The notes beneath the pieces are model-generated. The model saw only the letters and a program-made list of their open reading frames with translations. It was not told the DNA's origin and did no database searches. A stretch of 64,000 bases of DNA. Source: Methylorubrum salsuginis (GTDB taxonomy: Bacteria; Pseudomonadota; Alphaproteobacteria; Rhizobiales; Beijerinckiaceae). Shown piece after piece: positions 17,595 through 27,313 of this stretch (positions within the stretch are counted from its first letter, which is position 1; every line of letters begins with the position of its first letter). The position numbers and the translations under genes were made by a program. Location: the NCBI RefSeq assembly GCF_900114375.1, contig NZ_FOSV01000024.1, positions 1-64,000 on the forward strand. The letters run 5' to 3'.

Positions 17595-17748
17595 CGCAGG
17601 GGCAGATGGGGCTCCGGGCGTCGGCCGGAAAGGTGGGAACCGGCTTTCCGGAATGGCCGATGAAGCCCAAGATCCGCGAGGCTGCGCGGCGGCCCAGCGG
17701 AGCCGAAAATGGATATAGAATGAAGATCCGGATGCGGCAAAACGTGTG

Positions 17749-17773
17749 GGAACCCGGATCGTGCGCAATCGTT
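17749..17773 (+). promoter_or_regulatory. EcfG-type general stress promoter (perfect match)
   Basis: GGAAC (17749-17753), 16-nt spacer, CGTT (17770-17773), matching the alphaproteobacterial EcfG consensus exactly. The -10 element ends 37 nt before the ATG at 17811, which has its own AAGGAGG. Confidence 0.7.
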
Positions 17774-17810
17774 TTTGCGCCGTTGATCAAGGTCGATCAA
17801 GGAGGTTCTC

Positions 17811-18041
17811 ATGTCACGGATCGTTCTCCGCGCCGCGCTGATCCTGGCTGCGGTCGCTCTGGCCGGCGCGGCCGAGGCGAAGGGCTGCATCAAGGGTGCG
17901 GTCGTCGGCGGGATCGCGGGTCACGCGGTCGGCCACGGCATCGCGGGTGCGGCGGCGGGCTGCGCCATCGGACGCCACGAGGCCAACAAGCAGGACAAGG
18001 TGAAGTCGCAGAACGACGCCGCCCAGCCGGCCGGCCGCTGA
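17811..18041 (+). CDS. small exported glycine-zipper protein
   Basis: A 76-aa protein with signal peptide (1-23, ending AEAKG) and a glycine-zipper helix (GAVVGGIAGHAVGHGIAGAAAG) flanked by two cysteines, then a charged tail (HEANKQDKVKSQND). This is the layout of small envelope proteins with a glycine-zipper helix. AAGGAGG gives a strong start. An exact EcfG-type promoter precedes it, suggesting induction in the general stress response. Confidence 0.78.
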   Translation: MSRIVLRAALILAAVALAGAAEAKGCIKGAVVGGIAGHAVGHGIAGAAAGCAIGRHEANKQDKVKSQNDAAQPAGR

Positions 18042-18063
18042 CCGGCGGCGCCGCATCTCCTCC

Positions 18064-18828
18064 ATGAGTGCGGCGCTTCCGGTCCTGCGACGGGCCCTGC
18101 ACCGCGCTGCGGCTTTGGGGCTCGGCTTCGTCTATCCGCCGACCTGCCCCGGTTGCGGCGCGGCCACCGCCGAGCCGCACGCCCTCTGCGCCGGCTGCTG
18201 GAGCGGCCTGCGGCTGATCGAGCGGCCCTTCTGCGAGCGGCTCGGCACCCCCTTCGCCCTCGATCTCGGCACCGGCCCGCTGCTCTCGCCCCGCGCCATC
18301 GCCGATCCGCCGGTCTATGGCCGCGCCCGCGCCGTCGCCCTCTACGACGGCACCGCCCGCGACCTCGTTCACCGGCTCAAATACGGCGACCGCCTCGATC
18401 TCTCGCGCACCATGGCGCGGATGATGGCTTCGTCCGGCCGCGAAGTGCTGGACGAGATCGACGTGATCGTGCCGGTGCCGCTCCACCCGTTCCGCCTGTG
18501 GCGGCGCCGCTTCAATCAGGCGGCGCTGCTCGGCCGCGCCGTCGGGCGCCTCTCCGACAAGCCGTGCGATGTCCGGGCGCTCGCCCGCGTGAAGGCGACG
18601 CGGCCCCAGGTCGGGCTCACGCGCCATCAGCGGGCTCTGAACCTGCAAGGCGCCTTCCGTGTGCCGGCCGCCGCCCGTCCGCGCCTCGCCGGGCGGCGCG
18701 TCCTGCTTGTCGACGATGTCGCCACCACCGGCGCCACCGGCAACGCCGCCGCGCGCGCGTTGCTGCGGGGCGGGGCGGCGAGCGTGGACCTGCTCACCTT
18801 CGCGACGGTGACGGGCGAGCCCTTGTGA
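18064..18828 (+). CDS. comF: ComF family phosphoribosyltransferase-like protein
   Basis: A 254-aa protein. An N-terminal zinc ribbon (CPGCGAATAEPHALCAGCW) is followed by a phosphoribosyltransferase-fold domain with VPVPLHPFRLWRRRFNQAALL and the PRPP-binding loop VLLVDDVATTGATGNA. ComF is needed for DNA uptake in naturally competent bacteria and may aid DNA processing; many non-competent alphaproteobacteria retain it. It follows the glycine-zipper gene by 22 nt and is closed by a strong terminator. Confidence 0.9.
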   Translation: MSAALPVLRRALHRAAALGLGFVYPPTCPGCGAATAEPHALCAGCWSGLRLIERPFCERLGTPFALDLGTGPLLSPRAIADPPVYGRARAVALYDGTARDLVHRLKYGDRLDLSRTMARMMASSGREVLDEIDVIVPVPLHPFRLWRRRFNQAALLGRAVGRLSDKPCDVRALARVKATRPQVGLTRHQRALNLQGAFRVPAAARPRLAGRRVLLVDDVATTGATGNAAARALLRGGAASVDLLTFATVTGEPL

Positions 18829-18834
18829 CGAACG

Positions 18835-18863
18835 GAAGCGGGGGCCGCATCGGCCCCCGCTTC
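18835..18863. terminator. bidirectional terminator between comF and the NarK-like gene
   Basis: Perfect 12-bp stem (GAAGCGGGGGCC with GGCCCCCGCTTC), 5-nt loop, followed by TTC-type tracts on both sides, between convergent genes. Confidence 0.85.
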
Positions 18864-18883
18864 GCCCTTCGCCGACCGCCGCG

Positions 18884-20143
18884 TCAGACCGCCGCGGGCT
18901 CCATCCGCCCGCCCGCCGCGGCCGGCGTCTCGCCCTTGGCATCGAGCACCTTGCCGCGCGGGCCGACCCAGGATCCGACCCACTTGCGCTGCCACAGGAA
19001 CAGGCAGCCCAGCACCACGCCGGTGAACACGGCGTAGGCGACGAAGCCGGGGGCGAAGCCGCCGGCATATTGCTTCGACAGGCCCATCACGTTCGGCAGG
19101 ATCGCCCCGCCGAGCGCCCCGACCTCGCCGATCATCGAGCCGGCCACCGCCGTGTTGGTCGGCCAGCGCAGGGGCACGAGCTGGAACAGCGCGCCGTTGC
19201 CGGCGCCGAGCGCGGCGAAGCAGAGCATGAACAGGATGGTGGTGACGGCGAGCGAGGGCGTCGCGGTGAGCGCCAGGAACGAGCCGATGGCGGCGAGCAG
19301 CACCATCGACAGCACCAGGATGCCGCCCATCCGGTCGGCGAAATAGCCGCCGAGGATGCGGATGCCCGAGCCCATCAACGCGGCCAGCATGGTGAGGCGC
19401 CCGGCCTCGACCTTGGTGACGGCGAACTGCTCGTAGAAGAAGGTCGGCAGGAAGTTCGACAGGCCGATGAAGCCGCCGAAGGTGATGACGTAGATCAGCG
19501 AGAAGGCCCAGCCGTCCTTGGTGAACAGGCAGGAGACGTGCTCCTTGAAGGTCTGGCCGTGGCAGTCCGGCGGCTCCTTGGCGAGAAAGATCATCACGAG
19601 GATCGGGAGGATCATCACGAGGCCGGCAAAGCCGTAGACCGCCTGCCAGCCATAGGCCTGGGCGAGCGGCGGCGCGAACAGCACCGCCAGCACGGTGCCC
19701 GAGTTGCCCGCGCCCGCGATTCCCATGGCGAGCCCCTTGTGCTCCGGCGGGAACCAGCCGGACCCGAGTGACAGCGCGACGCCGAACGAAGCGCCGGCGA
19801 TGCCGAGCAGCACGCCCATGGCGAGCACGTCGTTGTAGGAGGAGACGAAGAAGAAGCCGTAGGCCATCGCCAGGACGATGACGCCCATCTCGGTCAGAGC
19901 CGCGTTCTTGCGGCCGATATACTGGGCCAGCACGCCCAGCGGAAAGCGCATGATCGCGCCGGCCAGGATCGGCAGCGAGATCATGAAGCCGGTCTGGGCG
20001 GGGGTGAGCCCGTAGGTCTCGGTGATGAACGGGCCCATGGCGCCGTTGAGCACCCAGATCGCGAAGCAGAAATCGAAGTAGAGGAACGCGGCGAACAGGG
20101 TCGGGGGGTGACCCGACTTCATCACGGTCTTGAAGGAAGCCAT
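18884..20143 (-). CDS. NarK/NasA-type MFS nitrate/nitrite transporter
   Basis: A 419-aa, 12-helix inner-membrane protein of the major facilitator superfamily. Nitrate/nitrite porter features include the N-terminal FDFCFAIWVLNGAMGPFI, the glycine-rich GIAGAGNSGTVLAVLFAPPLA and the second signature GEVGALGGAILPNVMG. No nitrate or nitrite reductase gene is in the window, so it is an isolated transporter here. The start is the Met (MASFKTVMKSGHPPTL) closest to the first helix; AAGGA lies upstream. The 264-nt gap to the next gene should hold its promoter. Confidence 0.9.
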   Translation of the reverse strand: MASFKTVMKSGHPPTLFAAFLYFDFCFAIWVLNGAMGPFITETYGLTPAQTGFMISLPILAGAIMRFPLGVLAQYIGRKNAALTEMGVIVLAMAYGFFFVSSYNDVLAMGVLLGIAGASFGVALSLGSGWFPPEHKGLAMGIAGAGNSGTVLAVLFAPPLAQAYGWQAVYGFAGLVMILPILVMIFLAKEPPDCHGQTFKEHVSCLFTKDGWAFSLIYVITFGGFIGLSNFLPTFFYEQFAVTKVEAGRLTMLAALMGSGIRILGGYFADRMGGILVLSMVLLAAIGSFLALTATPSLAVTTILFMLCFAALGAGNGALFQLVPLRWPTNTAVAGSMIGEVGALGGAILPNVMGLSKQYAGGFAPGFVAYAVFTGVVLGCLFLWQRKWVGSWVGPRGKVLDAKGETPAAAGGRMEPAAV

Positions 20144-20407
20144 CGGCGTGCTCGTGGTCAGGCGAAGCCGCCGGACCGTTCGGTCGAGGGCGGTCGCACA
20201 TGCGGAGGAGGTTGCCGGACCAGCGCCGTCCGGACCGCGAGGCGCCGTTGCCCCGCCGCTGCCAAGGGGCAGCCGGGGATGGCTATGCAGCCGGCGTGCC
20301 AAGTGCGGGATGAGACGGCCGTCTCGGTCGTGAGGCGCGTGAACGCCTTTCGATGGCGCGCTGCCATGCAGGCGATGCCCAGGATGCAGGCATACCGCCG
20401 TGCTGCC

Positions 20408-23400
20408 TCACATCACGGCAGAGCCGCGATCCACTACCCGGACGACGCTGCGCCCGCTGCCGCGCTTCTCCACCCGGATCTGCACGGCGATGCGCTCCAT
20501 CATCCCGGCGACGTGGGTGATGACGCCGACCTTGCGCCCGCGACCCTGGAGGGTCTCCAGGGCGTCCACCGCGAGGTCGAGGGTCTCGGCATCGAGCGAG
20601 CCGAAGCCTTCGTCGATGAACAGGGTATCGACGAAGGATTGCCGCCCCTCCAGGCCCGAGAGCGCCAGCGCCAGCGCCAGCGAGACCAGGAAGCGCTCGC
20701 CCCCGGACAGGCTGCGGGTGGCGCGGCGCTCCTCGCCCATGTCGCGGTCGATGACGTGCAGACCGAGATCGGCGGCCGGGCTGCGGGCGAGGCGGTAGCG
20801 CGGGCTCAGGGCGCGCAGCTGCTCGTTGGCGAGGTGGACGAGGTGATCGAGGGTGATGCCCTGGGCAAAGCGCCGGAAGCGGTCGCCGCCGGCCGAGCCG
20901 ATCGCCTCCTCGACCTGCGCCCAGACCGCGAATTCGGCCTTGGCCGCAGCGGCCTCCGCCTCCAGGCCTTCGGCGCGCAATCGCGCCGCGTCGTCGCGGG
21001 CCAGCTCCGCGTCGAGGGCGCCGAGGCGCTGCTGCGCCTGCGTCTCCGCTTCCGCGAGTGCAGCCGCCTCCGCCTGCAGGGCGGCGACGTCGATCTCGGC
21101 CGCGTCGGCCAGGGCCTCGAGGTCGGTTCGGCGGGTGGCGTGGGCGTTCGCGGCGTCCGCCGCCTCGCGCAGAAGCCGGTCGAGGGCCGTGCGCAACGTC
21201 TCCCTCTCGGCAGCCGGCACCGCGAGGAGCGCGGCGACCGAAGCGCGGCCCCGCTCGCCGCAGGCCTGCGTGAAGGCGGCCTCCGCCGCGTCGCGGCGGG
21301 CCAGGGCCCCTTCGCGCGCCGCCGCCGCGCCCGCGGCCTCGGACAGCCGCACCGCCAGCCCGCGAGCCGCCTCCGCCGCCCGCTCCTGCACGCGCTTCAG
21401 GGCATCGTGGGCGGCGCGGCGCTCGGCATTGATGCGGGTGCGGTGAGGGCCCGTCGCCTCGCCGCCGAGCAGGGCTTTTCGGATGTCCCGTTCCTCGGCG
21501 AGTTTGTCCGCACGGGCGGCGGCCTCGGTCTGGGCGAGACGCGCGGCATCGTCCTTTTCGGCCAGCGCGGTCAAGGCCGCCGCCCGTTGCGGGGCGAGGG
21601 CGGCGCGCTCGGCCTCGCGGGCGGCGTGGCGGGCCAGCAGCGTTGCGTAGCTTTGTCCCAAACGTTCGATCCGCCCTGCGGCGGCCTCGGCGTCGCGGTC
21701 GAGATCGGCCTCCGCGAGATCACCCGCGGTCAGCGCCGGGCCGAGATCGACGGTGAGCGCGGCGATGCGCTCGATCAACGCCGCGCCGTCGGCCTCCGCG
21801 CGGCCGGCGGCGAGGCCCGCCGCCTGCCGTTGCCGGCTGAGGGCCTCGTGGTCTCGGCTCTCGGCGGCGGCCTGCTGCTCGGCCTCGTCGCGGGCGCGAA
21901 CCAACCCGTCGATCTCGGTGCGCAGGGCGCGGGCGGCGTCGAGGGCTTGCACGATCCGTTCCCGCTCGGCCCGCGCCGCGAGCCCGGCCGCCGCGAGCGA
22001 TTCGGCATCGGGGGCCTGCGGCAACGCCGCGGCGAGGCCCGCCGCAGCCAGCGCGTCGAGGAGCCGGGGCAGGAGGCCGCGATAGAGCTCGAGGGTTTCG
22101 CCCGCGACCGCCTCCGCCGCGGTGATCCGGCGCCCGGCCTCGTCGCGGCGTCCCTCGGCCGCCGCGCTCTCGCTGCGCGCGCGGTCGCCTTCGGTGCCGT
22201 GCGTCGCGATCTCCCTATCGAGGGCGGCGCGGCGGCTGCGCAACTCCCCAGCCAACCGGCCGAGGGCGTCGTTCGAGGCATGGGCGTGCGGGTGCTCGCT
22301 GCCGCCGCAGACCGGGCAGGGCTCGCCCGGCACGAGCAGGCTGCGCAACCGCGCCGCCTCGCGCGAGACGCTCTCCTCCGCGAGTTCGGCGAGCGGCAGC
22401 AACTCGGCGCGGCGTTCCCGTGCCGCCTTCAGACCGGCCTCGGCCGCGTCCCGGCGGGCCGTCGCCGCCGCATGGTCGGCCTGCGCGCTCGCGCCGTCCT
22501 GCCGGGCCGCTGCCGCATCCGCGCTCGCCGCGGCGTGGCGGCCGGCGAGCGCATAGGCCTCGCGCAGGGCATCGAGCAGGGCTTCGAGATGGCCCGCCCG
22601 CGCCAGCGTCGCCGGCTCGTCGAGGACGGCCAGCGCCGCCGCGCGCTCGGTCCGGCTCACTGCCAGCGCCGACCGCCGGGCATGGATCTCCGCGAGCCGT
22701 CCGGTCCCGGCCTCCATCGCCGCCTCGCAGCGGGCGATCTCGGCCCGGTGCTCTTTTTCCGACGCCGCGGCGACCTCCGCCTCCCGCCGCAGCCGGCCGC
22801 GCTCGCGGATATGCCGGGCGATCTCCTCGCCGCGCTCGGCCAGGAGCACCTGGGAGGCGTCCGCCTCCAGGCGTCGGGCATCGGCCCCGCTCGCCTCGGC
22901 CAGGGCCGCCAGCCGCCGATCCAATTCGGCGAGGCTCGCCCGCGCCGTGTCGGCGGCAGCGGCGGCGGCTTCCGCGCGGGCGACGGCGGCCTGCGCCTCC
23001 CGGTCGGCATGGAGGATGGCGGCGTCGAGTTCCGCCGCCCGATCCCAGAGCGGCCCGAAGCTCTTGAACAGGGCCTCCGCGGCCTCGTCCGCCGCGGCGG
23101 CGGCGACGCGTTCGGCCTCGGCGGCGTGCGTTTCGGCCTGCGCCGCCTCCACCCGCGCGGCGCTTGCCTGCGCCTGCGCCGCAGCCGCCGCGAGGTCGCG
23201 GGCATTCTGGTCCACCGCCTCCGCGCGCCCGCGCAGGGGCTCGACCGCATCGAGTTCGGCGAGCCGGAGCCGGTCGGGCTCCGCCGTCGCGAGGGCGGCG
23301 TTCGTCGCCTCCATCCGCGCCTCGGCGGCAGCCAGGCTTTCGCGGGCGGCGGCGAGGCGCTTGGCCGCCTCCAGGCCGTCGCGAAGCGCCGCCTGCCGGG

Positions 23401-24154
23401 CGTGGCGCGGGAGGGCATCGGTTCGGATCGCCGCCGCCTCGTCGGCGCGGATCTGGCGCGCCTCGGCATCGAGCAGGCCGATCTCGCCCCGGCGGGCTTC
23501 CAGCGTTTCGACGGCGCGCTTGTGGGCCTCGTAGCCCGTATGCACCCGCTTCGAGATCGCCGAATAGATCTCGGTGCCGGTGATCTTTTCGAGCAGTTCC
23601 GCCCGCTCGCCCTCGGCAGCCAGCAGAAAGGCGTCGAACTCGCCCTGCGCCAGCAGCACCGTGCGGCGGAACTGATCGAAGGTCAGGTCGGTGAGCCGCT
23701 CGACCGCCGCCAGCACGCCGGTCTTGCCGGAGGCGACCGCGCTGCCGTCGTCGAGCCGGTGCAGGCGGCGCCGCTCGCCCTGCAGCCGCCCGTCCACCCG
23801 GTTGCGGGCGCGGAAAACCTCCCAGCCGACGCGGTAGGGGTGGCCGTCCTGCCCGATGAAATCGACCTCGGCGAAGCCCGCGCCGGCGCCGCGGCGCAGG
23901 ATCGCCCGGCCGTCGCTGGCACTCAGCGGCTCGCCGCCCGGATCCGGTACGTCCTCGCGGCGGCTCACCGCGACGCGGGGATAGCGGCCGTAGAGGGCGA
24001 GGCAGAGCGCGTCGAGGATGGTGGACTTGCCGGCGCCGGTCTCGCCGGTGATGGCGAAGAGGCCGGTGGCGCCGAGCGGCCCGGCGGCAAGATCGATCTC
24101 GAACCGCGCGGCGAGGCTGGCGAGGTTCTCGCCGCGGATCGCGAGGATGCGCAT
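20408..24154 (-). CDS. sbcC: exonuclease subunit SbcC (Rad50-like ATPase)
   Basis: A 1248-aa SMC-like ATPase that works with SbcD to cleave hairpins and protein-blocked DNA ends. Walker A GETGAGKST spans 37-45. Long Ala/Glu/Arg-rich coiled coils flank the zinc hook CPVC at Cys613/Cys616. The C-terminal lobe carries the ABC signature SLSGGERFLVSLALALAL and Walker B TLFIDEGFGSLD. The family usually has 1000-1250 aa. It starts 9 nt after sbcD on the same strand. Confidence 0.96.
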   Translation of the reverse strand: MRILAIRGENLASLAARFEIDLAAGPLGATGLFAITGETGAGKSTILDALCLALYGRYPRVAVSRREDVPDPGGEPLSASDGRAILRRGAGAGFAEVDFIGQDGHPYRVGWEVFRARNRVDGRLQGERRRLHRLDDGSAVASGKTGVLAAVERLTDLTFDQFRRTVLLAQGEFDAFLLAAEGERAELLEKITGTEIYSAISKRVHTGYEAHKRAVETLEARRGEIGLLDAEARQIRADEAAAIRTDALPRHARQAALRDGLEAAKRLAAARESLAAAEARMEATNAALATAEPDRLRLAELDAVEPLRGRAEAVDQNARDLAAAAAQAQASAARVEAAQAETHAAEAERVAAAAADEAAEALFKSFGPLWDRAAELDAAILHADREAQAAVARAEAAAAAADTARASLAELDRRLAALAEASGADARRLEADASQVLLAERGEEIARHIRERGRLRREAEVAAASEKEHRAEIARCEAAMEAGTGRLAEIHARRSALAVSRTERAAALAVLDEPATLARAGHLEALLDALREAYALAGRHAAASADAAAARQDGASAQADHAAATARRDAAEAGLKAARERRAELLPLAELAEESVSREAARLRSLLVPGEPCPVCGGSEHPHAHASNDALGRLAGELRSRRAALDREIATHGTEGDRARSESAAAEGRRDEAGRRITAAEAVAGETLELYRGLLPRLLDALAAAGLAAALPQAPDAESLAAAGLAARAERERIVQALDAARALRTEIDGLVRARDEAEQQAAAESRDHEALSRQRQAAGLAAGRAEADGAALIERIAALTVDLGPALTAGDLAEADLDRDAEAAAGRIERLGQSYATLLARHAAREAERAALAPQRAAALTALAEKDDAARLAQTEAAARADKLAEERDIRKALLGGEATGPHRTRINAERRAAHDALKRVQERAAEAARGLAVRLSEAAGAAAAREGALARRDAAEAAFTQACGERGRASVAALLAVPAAERETLRTALDRLLREAADAANAHATRRTDLEALADAAEIDVAALQAEAAALAEAETQAQQRLGALDAELARDDAARLRAEGLEAEAAAAKAEFAVWAQVEEAIGSAGGDRFRRFAQGITLDHLVHLANEQLRALSPRYRLARSPAADLGLHVIDRDMGEERRATRSLSGGERFLVSLALALALSGLEGRQSFVDTLFIDEGFGSLDAETLDLAVDALETLQGRGRKVGVITHVAGMMERIAVQIRVEKRGSGRSVVRVVDRGSAVM

Positions 24155-24163
24155 GGGGCCGGC

Positions 24164-25408
24164 TCAGGCGTCGGCGCGGGCGCGGTGGAACACGTCGAGA
24201 TGGGCCAAGCCCGGCTCCTCGTCCCAGCGGGCGCGGTAGGCGAGGCGAAACAGCTCCTCCGGATCGCGCTCGGACAGGCGCGGCGGCGGGGCCTCCGCTT
24301 CCTCGATCGCGATGGCGGCCCGCGGCGGGACGGCGACGCGCACGTCCACGACCCGCACGGGAAAGCCTTCGGCAATGCGGTCGACCTCGGCCCGGTAGCC
24401 CGGCAGCAGGCCCTCGCGGGCGAGCCGCACCTGGATGTAGGGGCGCGCCTCCAGCGGTAGGTCGGGATCGAGGGCGAGGGCGTTCAGATGGTCGCCGAGA
24501 TCGTCCAACGTCATGTCGCCCACGGCCGGCAGGCGCAGGAACGGCACCGGGCGTTCGATCGCGATGTGCTCGATTTCGGCCGGGCCTGAGCCCAGGGTCA
24601 CGAGCGTCACCCCGTGCCGATAAGGCTGCTCGGCGGCCGAGAGCGGGATCAGCGAGCCGCAATAGCGCACGTGCCCGCGGCCGAGCCCTTGCGCCTTGTG
24701 GAGATGGCCGAGCGCCACGTAGCGCGCCTCGTCGGGGAACACGTCGGCCGGGACGGCGTGCTCGCCGCCCACCAGAATGCGCCGCTCGGCGCCTTCCGAT
24801 TCGAGCCCGCCCGCGACGTGGAGATGGCCGGTGACGAGAAGCGGCAGGCCTCCGAGCCGCGGCCGGGCCGCCTCGAACAGCTGGCCGTAGAGGTCGCGCA
24901 CGCCGCGCACGATGGGCGAGGGGTCGCCGCGCTCCGTCTTGCCGACCGAGGAGAGCGGCGGCAGGCAGGCGGCGGTGGGGTAGGAGACGGCGAGCACCTG
25001 CGCGGCCACCTCGCCCGAGGCGTCGTGGATCGGCACGAGATGATGGCTCGGATCGATGGCGCCGTCGCGGCGACGGACATTGCCGATCACCCGCACGCCG
25101 ATGGCCTCCAAGAGCGGACGCGGCGCCTCCAACCGCCCGGCGGCGTCGTGGTTGCCGGCGGTGATCACGATGGTCATGGCGGGGCGCGCCGCGTGCAGCC
25201 GGGCCATCAGGGCGTAGAAGCGCGCCTGCGATTCGCCCGACGGGTTCTGGCAATCGAACACGTCGCCGGCCACCACCAGCGCGTCGATCTCGCGTTCCGT
25301 GACGATGGCCTCGATCCGGGCGAACACGGCTGCGTGCTCGGCCTCGCGCGAGAAGCCGCGCAGGGTCTGCCCGATATGCCAGTCGCCCGTGTGGAGGACG
25401 CGTATCAC
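24164..25408 (-). CDS. sbcD: exonuclease subunit SbcD (Mre11-like nuclease)
   Basis: A 414-aa metallophosphoesterase-fold nuclease. Phosphodiesterase motifs are in order: HTGDWHIG near residue 7, VVAGDVFD, ITAGNHDAAGR and the later LVTGHLHVAGG and ALGHLHKAQG. The start is a GTG, since the open frame begins exactly with MIRVLHTGDWH. It forms the SbcCD complex with the adjacent SbcC. The C-terminal tail is longer than needed for the nuclease and should bind SbcC. Confidence 0.95.
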   Translation of the reverse strand: MIRVLHTGDWHIGQTLRGFSREAEHAAVFARIEAIVTEREIDALVVAGDVFDCQNPSGESQARFYALMARLHAARPAMTIVITAGNHDAAGRLEAPRPLLEAIGVRVIGNVRRRDGAIDPSHHLVPIHDASGEVAAQVLAVSYPTAACLPPLSSVGKTERGDPSPIVRGVRDLYGQLFEAARPRLGGLPLLVTGHLHVAGGLESEGAERRILVGGEHAVPADVFPDEARYVALGHLHKAQGLGRGHVRYCGSLIPLSAAEQPYRHGVTLVTLGSGPAEIEHIAIERPVPFLRLPAVGDMTLDDLGDHLNALALDPDLPLEARPYIQVRLAREGLLPGYRAEVDRIAEGFPVRVVDVRVAVPPRAAIAIEEAEAPPPRLSERDPEELFRLAYRARWDEEPGLAHLDVFHRARADA

Positions 25409-25704
25409 CGGAAAGGTCCGCCGAGCCGTCGCCGCAGGATCGTACGCGGCGGCGGGGTTGTAGCGGGTTGGGCCGCCGGCTTCGAGTCGTCAGGCGTCGC
25501 CGGCCGCGATCTCCTGTGACGAACGGGTGAACGGCCGCCCGCAGCGAACGGCAGCACAAGATGGCCGGGCGCGAAGCTCAAGGCCGCGGCCGCTGAAGGC
25601 CATCACGTTGTCCGAAGGATCGGGGCGGTGCCCGCCACGCCTCTCCGCTCCACAAGGGCGGAGGAGGCACGCAACCGGAACGAAGCGATCGGCCGAAAGC
25701 GGGT

Positions 25705-25998
25705 TTATCGGCAGACCGTGATGGTCTTCACGATCCAGCCTTCGCCTTCCTGCCACAGCTTGCGCCGGGCGCGAGCGCAGTTGTCGGGCTCGGCGGCGGT
25801 CCAAGCGGTGCCGGGCTTTTCCGCCGAGGCGGCAGGGATCGCCGCTTGGATGGGAGGCTTGACCTTCGGCTTGGCCTTGGCGGCCAGGGCCTCGGGCGAA
25901 ACGCTCAAGGCAAGGCCGAGCGATCCGAGCAGGATGCGGAGGGTCGAGGCGCGCACGATGTGGGGGTCCGTGGTCGGGGCCGAACGGTCACGCTTCAT
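25705..25998 (-). CDS. small exported hypothetical protein
   Basis: A 97-aa frame with an internal hydrophobic stretch (LRILLGSLGLALSVSPEALAA) that reads as a signal peptide, then a Lys/Pro-rich linker and a C-terminal half with two cysteines (DNCARARRKLWQEGEGWIVKTITVC) that could form a disulfide. The true start is uncertain: the ATG at 25998 lacks a ribosome-binding site and a GTG about 14 codons in would give a tidier signal. Function unknown. Confidence 0.6.
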   Translation of the reverse strand: MKRDRSAPTTDPHIVRASTLRILLGSLGLALSVSPEALAAKAKPKVKPPIQAAIPAASAEKPGTAWTAAEPDNCARARRKLWQEGEGWIVKTITVCR

Positions 25999-26309
25999 CT
26001 AGTTCGTGCCTGCGCCGATGCAATCGTCGCCCACCACGATTCCGCCGTGATCGGCACAATTTTTTCGAAATCGTTAATGTTGGCGGCTTCGGGCGTCCCC
26101 GGATCGGACGCGCCCCGCAGGTGTAACCTTTCGGACACAATGTTCGCACAGTCGTCGTGCTAGCCCACCGCTGCCTGGAGCCGGCGGCGTGACGTGCGGC
26201 CGGCTCCTTGTTACATCCAAGCGGGGCAGTTCAGCCGGCCCGGACGATCGTGACCGTCATCCGCATTCGGAATCTGGTCCCGGCCCGGCGCACTTCTTTC
26301 GAGCGATCC
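25999..26309. other. divergent intergenic region upstream of an L,D-transpeptidase gene
   Basis: No gene seen. It includes a hairpin with a 9-bp perfect stem (26177-26185 with 26199-26207, 13-nt loop) followed by TTGTT, placed where the leader of the transpeptidase mRNA would be. No exact EcfG-type motif was found. Confidence 0.5.
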
Positions 26310-27263
26310 ATGTCCATGCCAAACCGCCGTTCCCTTCTCCTCGGGGCCGCGACGAGCCTCGCCTTCATGAGCCTGCCGGGCCTTGCCGTGGCGCAAGGCG
26401 CGGGCGGCTTCGACGACGACCGGCTCTATCAGGATGGAGCGGGCCAGCTCTACCGCAAGCGCGGCGGCCAGTACGTGCCCTATAACGGCCGGGTCAGCCA
26501 CGGCCGTCCGGTGCCGGACGCCGAGCCCGATCTCGACGCCGAGGCCTATGCCCGCCGCCGGGCCCAGCGCTACGGCGAGCCGGCACCCGAGGGCCAAGCC
26601 GTCAACCAGACGCCCGCCAACGGCCCGATCCAGACGCCGCGACCGGCCGAGCCGGGGCAGGCCGGCTGGCAGATGCCGCCGCAGCAGCCCGACAACGGCC
26701 CGATCGACTACGCCCGCGCCTATGGCCCGGCCACCGGCGAGCCGTTCCCGGTCGCGGCCATCAACTACAAGAAGTTCAACCAGACCTACCTGCGCCAGGA
26801 GGTCGATTTCCGCACCAACGAGCCGCCGGGCACCATCGTGGTCGATCCCCGCGCCCGCTTCCTCTACCTCGTCCTGCCGGGCGGGCGCGCCCGCCGCTAC
26901 GGCGTCGGCGTCGGCAAGCAGGGTTTCGCGTGGTCGGGCACCGCAACGATCAACTCGAAGCAGGCCTGGCCGGATTGGTATCCGCCCAAGGAGATGATCG
27001 CCCGCCGGCCCGATCTCGCCAGCCAGGTGGACAAGCTCCAGAGCGGGCTCGGCGTGCCCGGCGGCTCGCGCAACCCGCTCGGCGCGCGCGCCATGTATCT
27101 GTGGCAGAACAACAAGGACACGCTGTTCCGCATCCACGGCACGCTGGAGCCGCATTCCATCGGTCAGAGCGTCTCGTCGGGCTGCATCCGCATGATCAAC
27201 CAGGACGCCATCGACCTGTTCAACCGCGTCGAAGTCGGCACCAAGGTGGTGGTGCTGGGCTGA
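26310..27263 (+). CDS. L,D-transpeptidase (YkuD), Tat-type signal
   Basis: A 317-aa exported enzyme for 3-3 peptidoglycan cross-linking or protein attachment. The leader has a twin-arginine look (NRRSLLLGAATSLAF). Residues about 30-150 are a low-complexity linker rich in Arg, Pro and Gln. The YkuD domain carries PPGTIVVDPRARFLYLV, GVGVGKQGFAWSG, WPDWYPPKEM, RIHGTLEPHSIGQ and nucleophile Cys292 in SSGCIRM. It is a close relative of the proteins at 33362 and 47102. A second ATG two codons in is an equally good start. Confidence 0.92.
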   Translation: MSMPNRRSLLLGAATSLAFMSLPGLAVAQGAGGFDDDRLYQDGAGQLYRKRGGQYVPYNGRVSHGRPVPDAEPDLDAEAYARRRAQRYGEPAPEGQAVNQTPANGPIQTPRPAEPGQAGWQMPPQQPDNGPIDYARAYGPATGEPFPVAAINYKKFNQTYLRQEVDFRTNEPPGTIVVDPRARFLYLVLPGGRARRYGVGVGKQGFAWSGTATINSKQAWPDWYPPKEMIARRPDLASQVDKLQSGLGVPGGSRNPLGARAMYLWQNNKDTLFRIHGTLEPHSIGQSVSSGCIRMINQDAIDLFNRVEVGTKVVVLG

Positions 27264-27313
27264 AGCGGCCTTACCTTCTCCCGCGGGGCGACGATGCCCC
27301 GCGAGGAGGCGTT

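Noticed and set aside
20108..24460. 1450-codon open frame on the plus strand opposite sbcC
   Set aside because: It mirrors the sbcC/sbcD frames, which have complete family motifs; the antisense translation is Arg/Gly/Ala-rich with no domain. GC-rich codon bias keeps this frame open.
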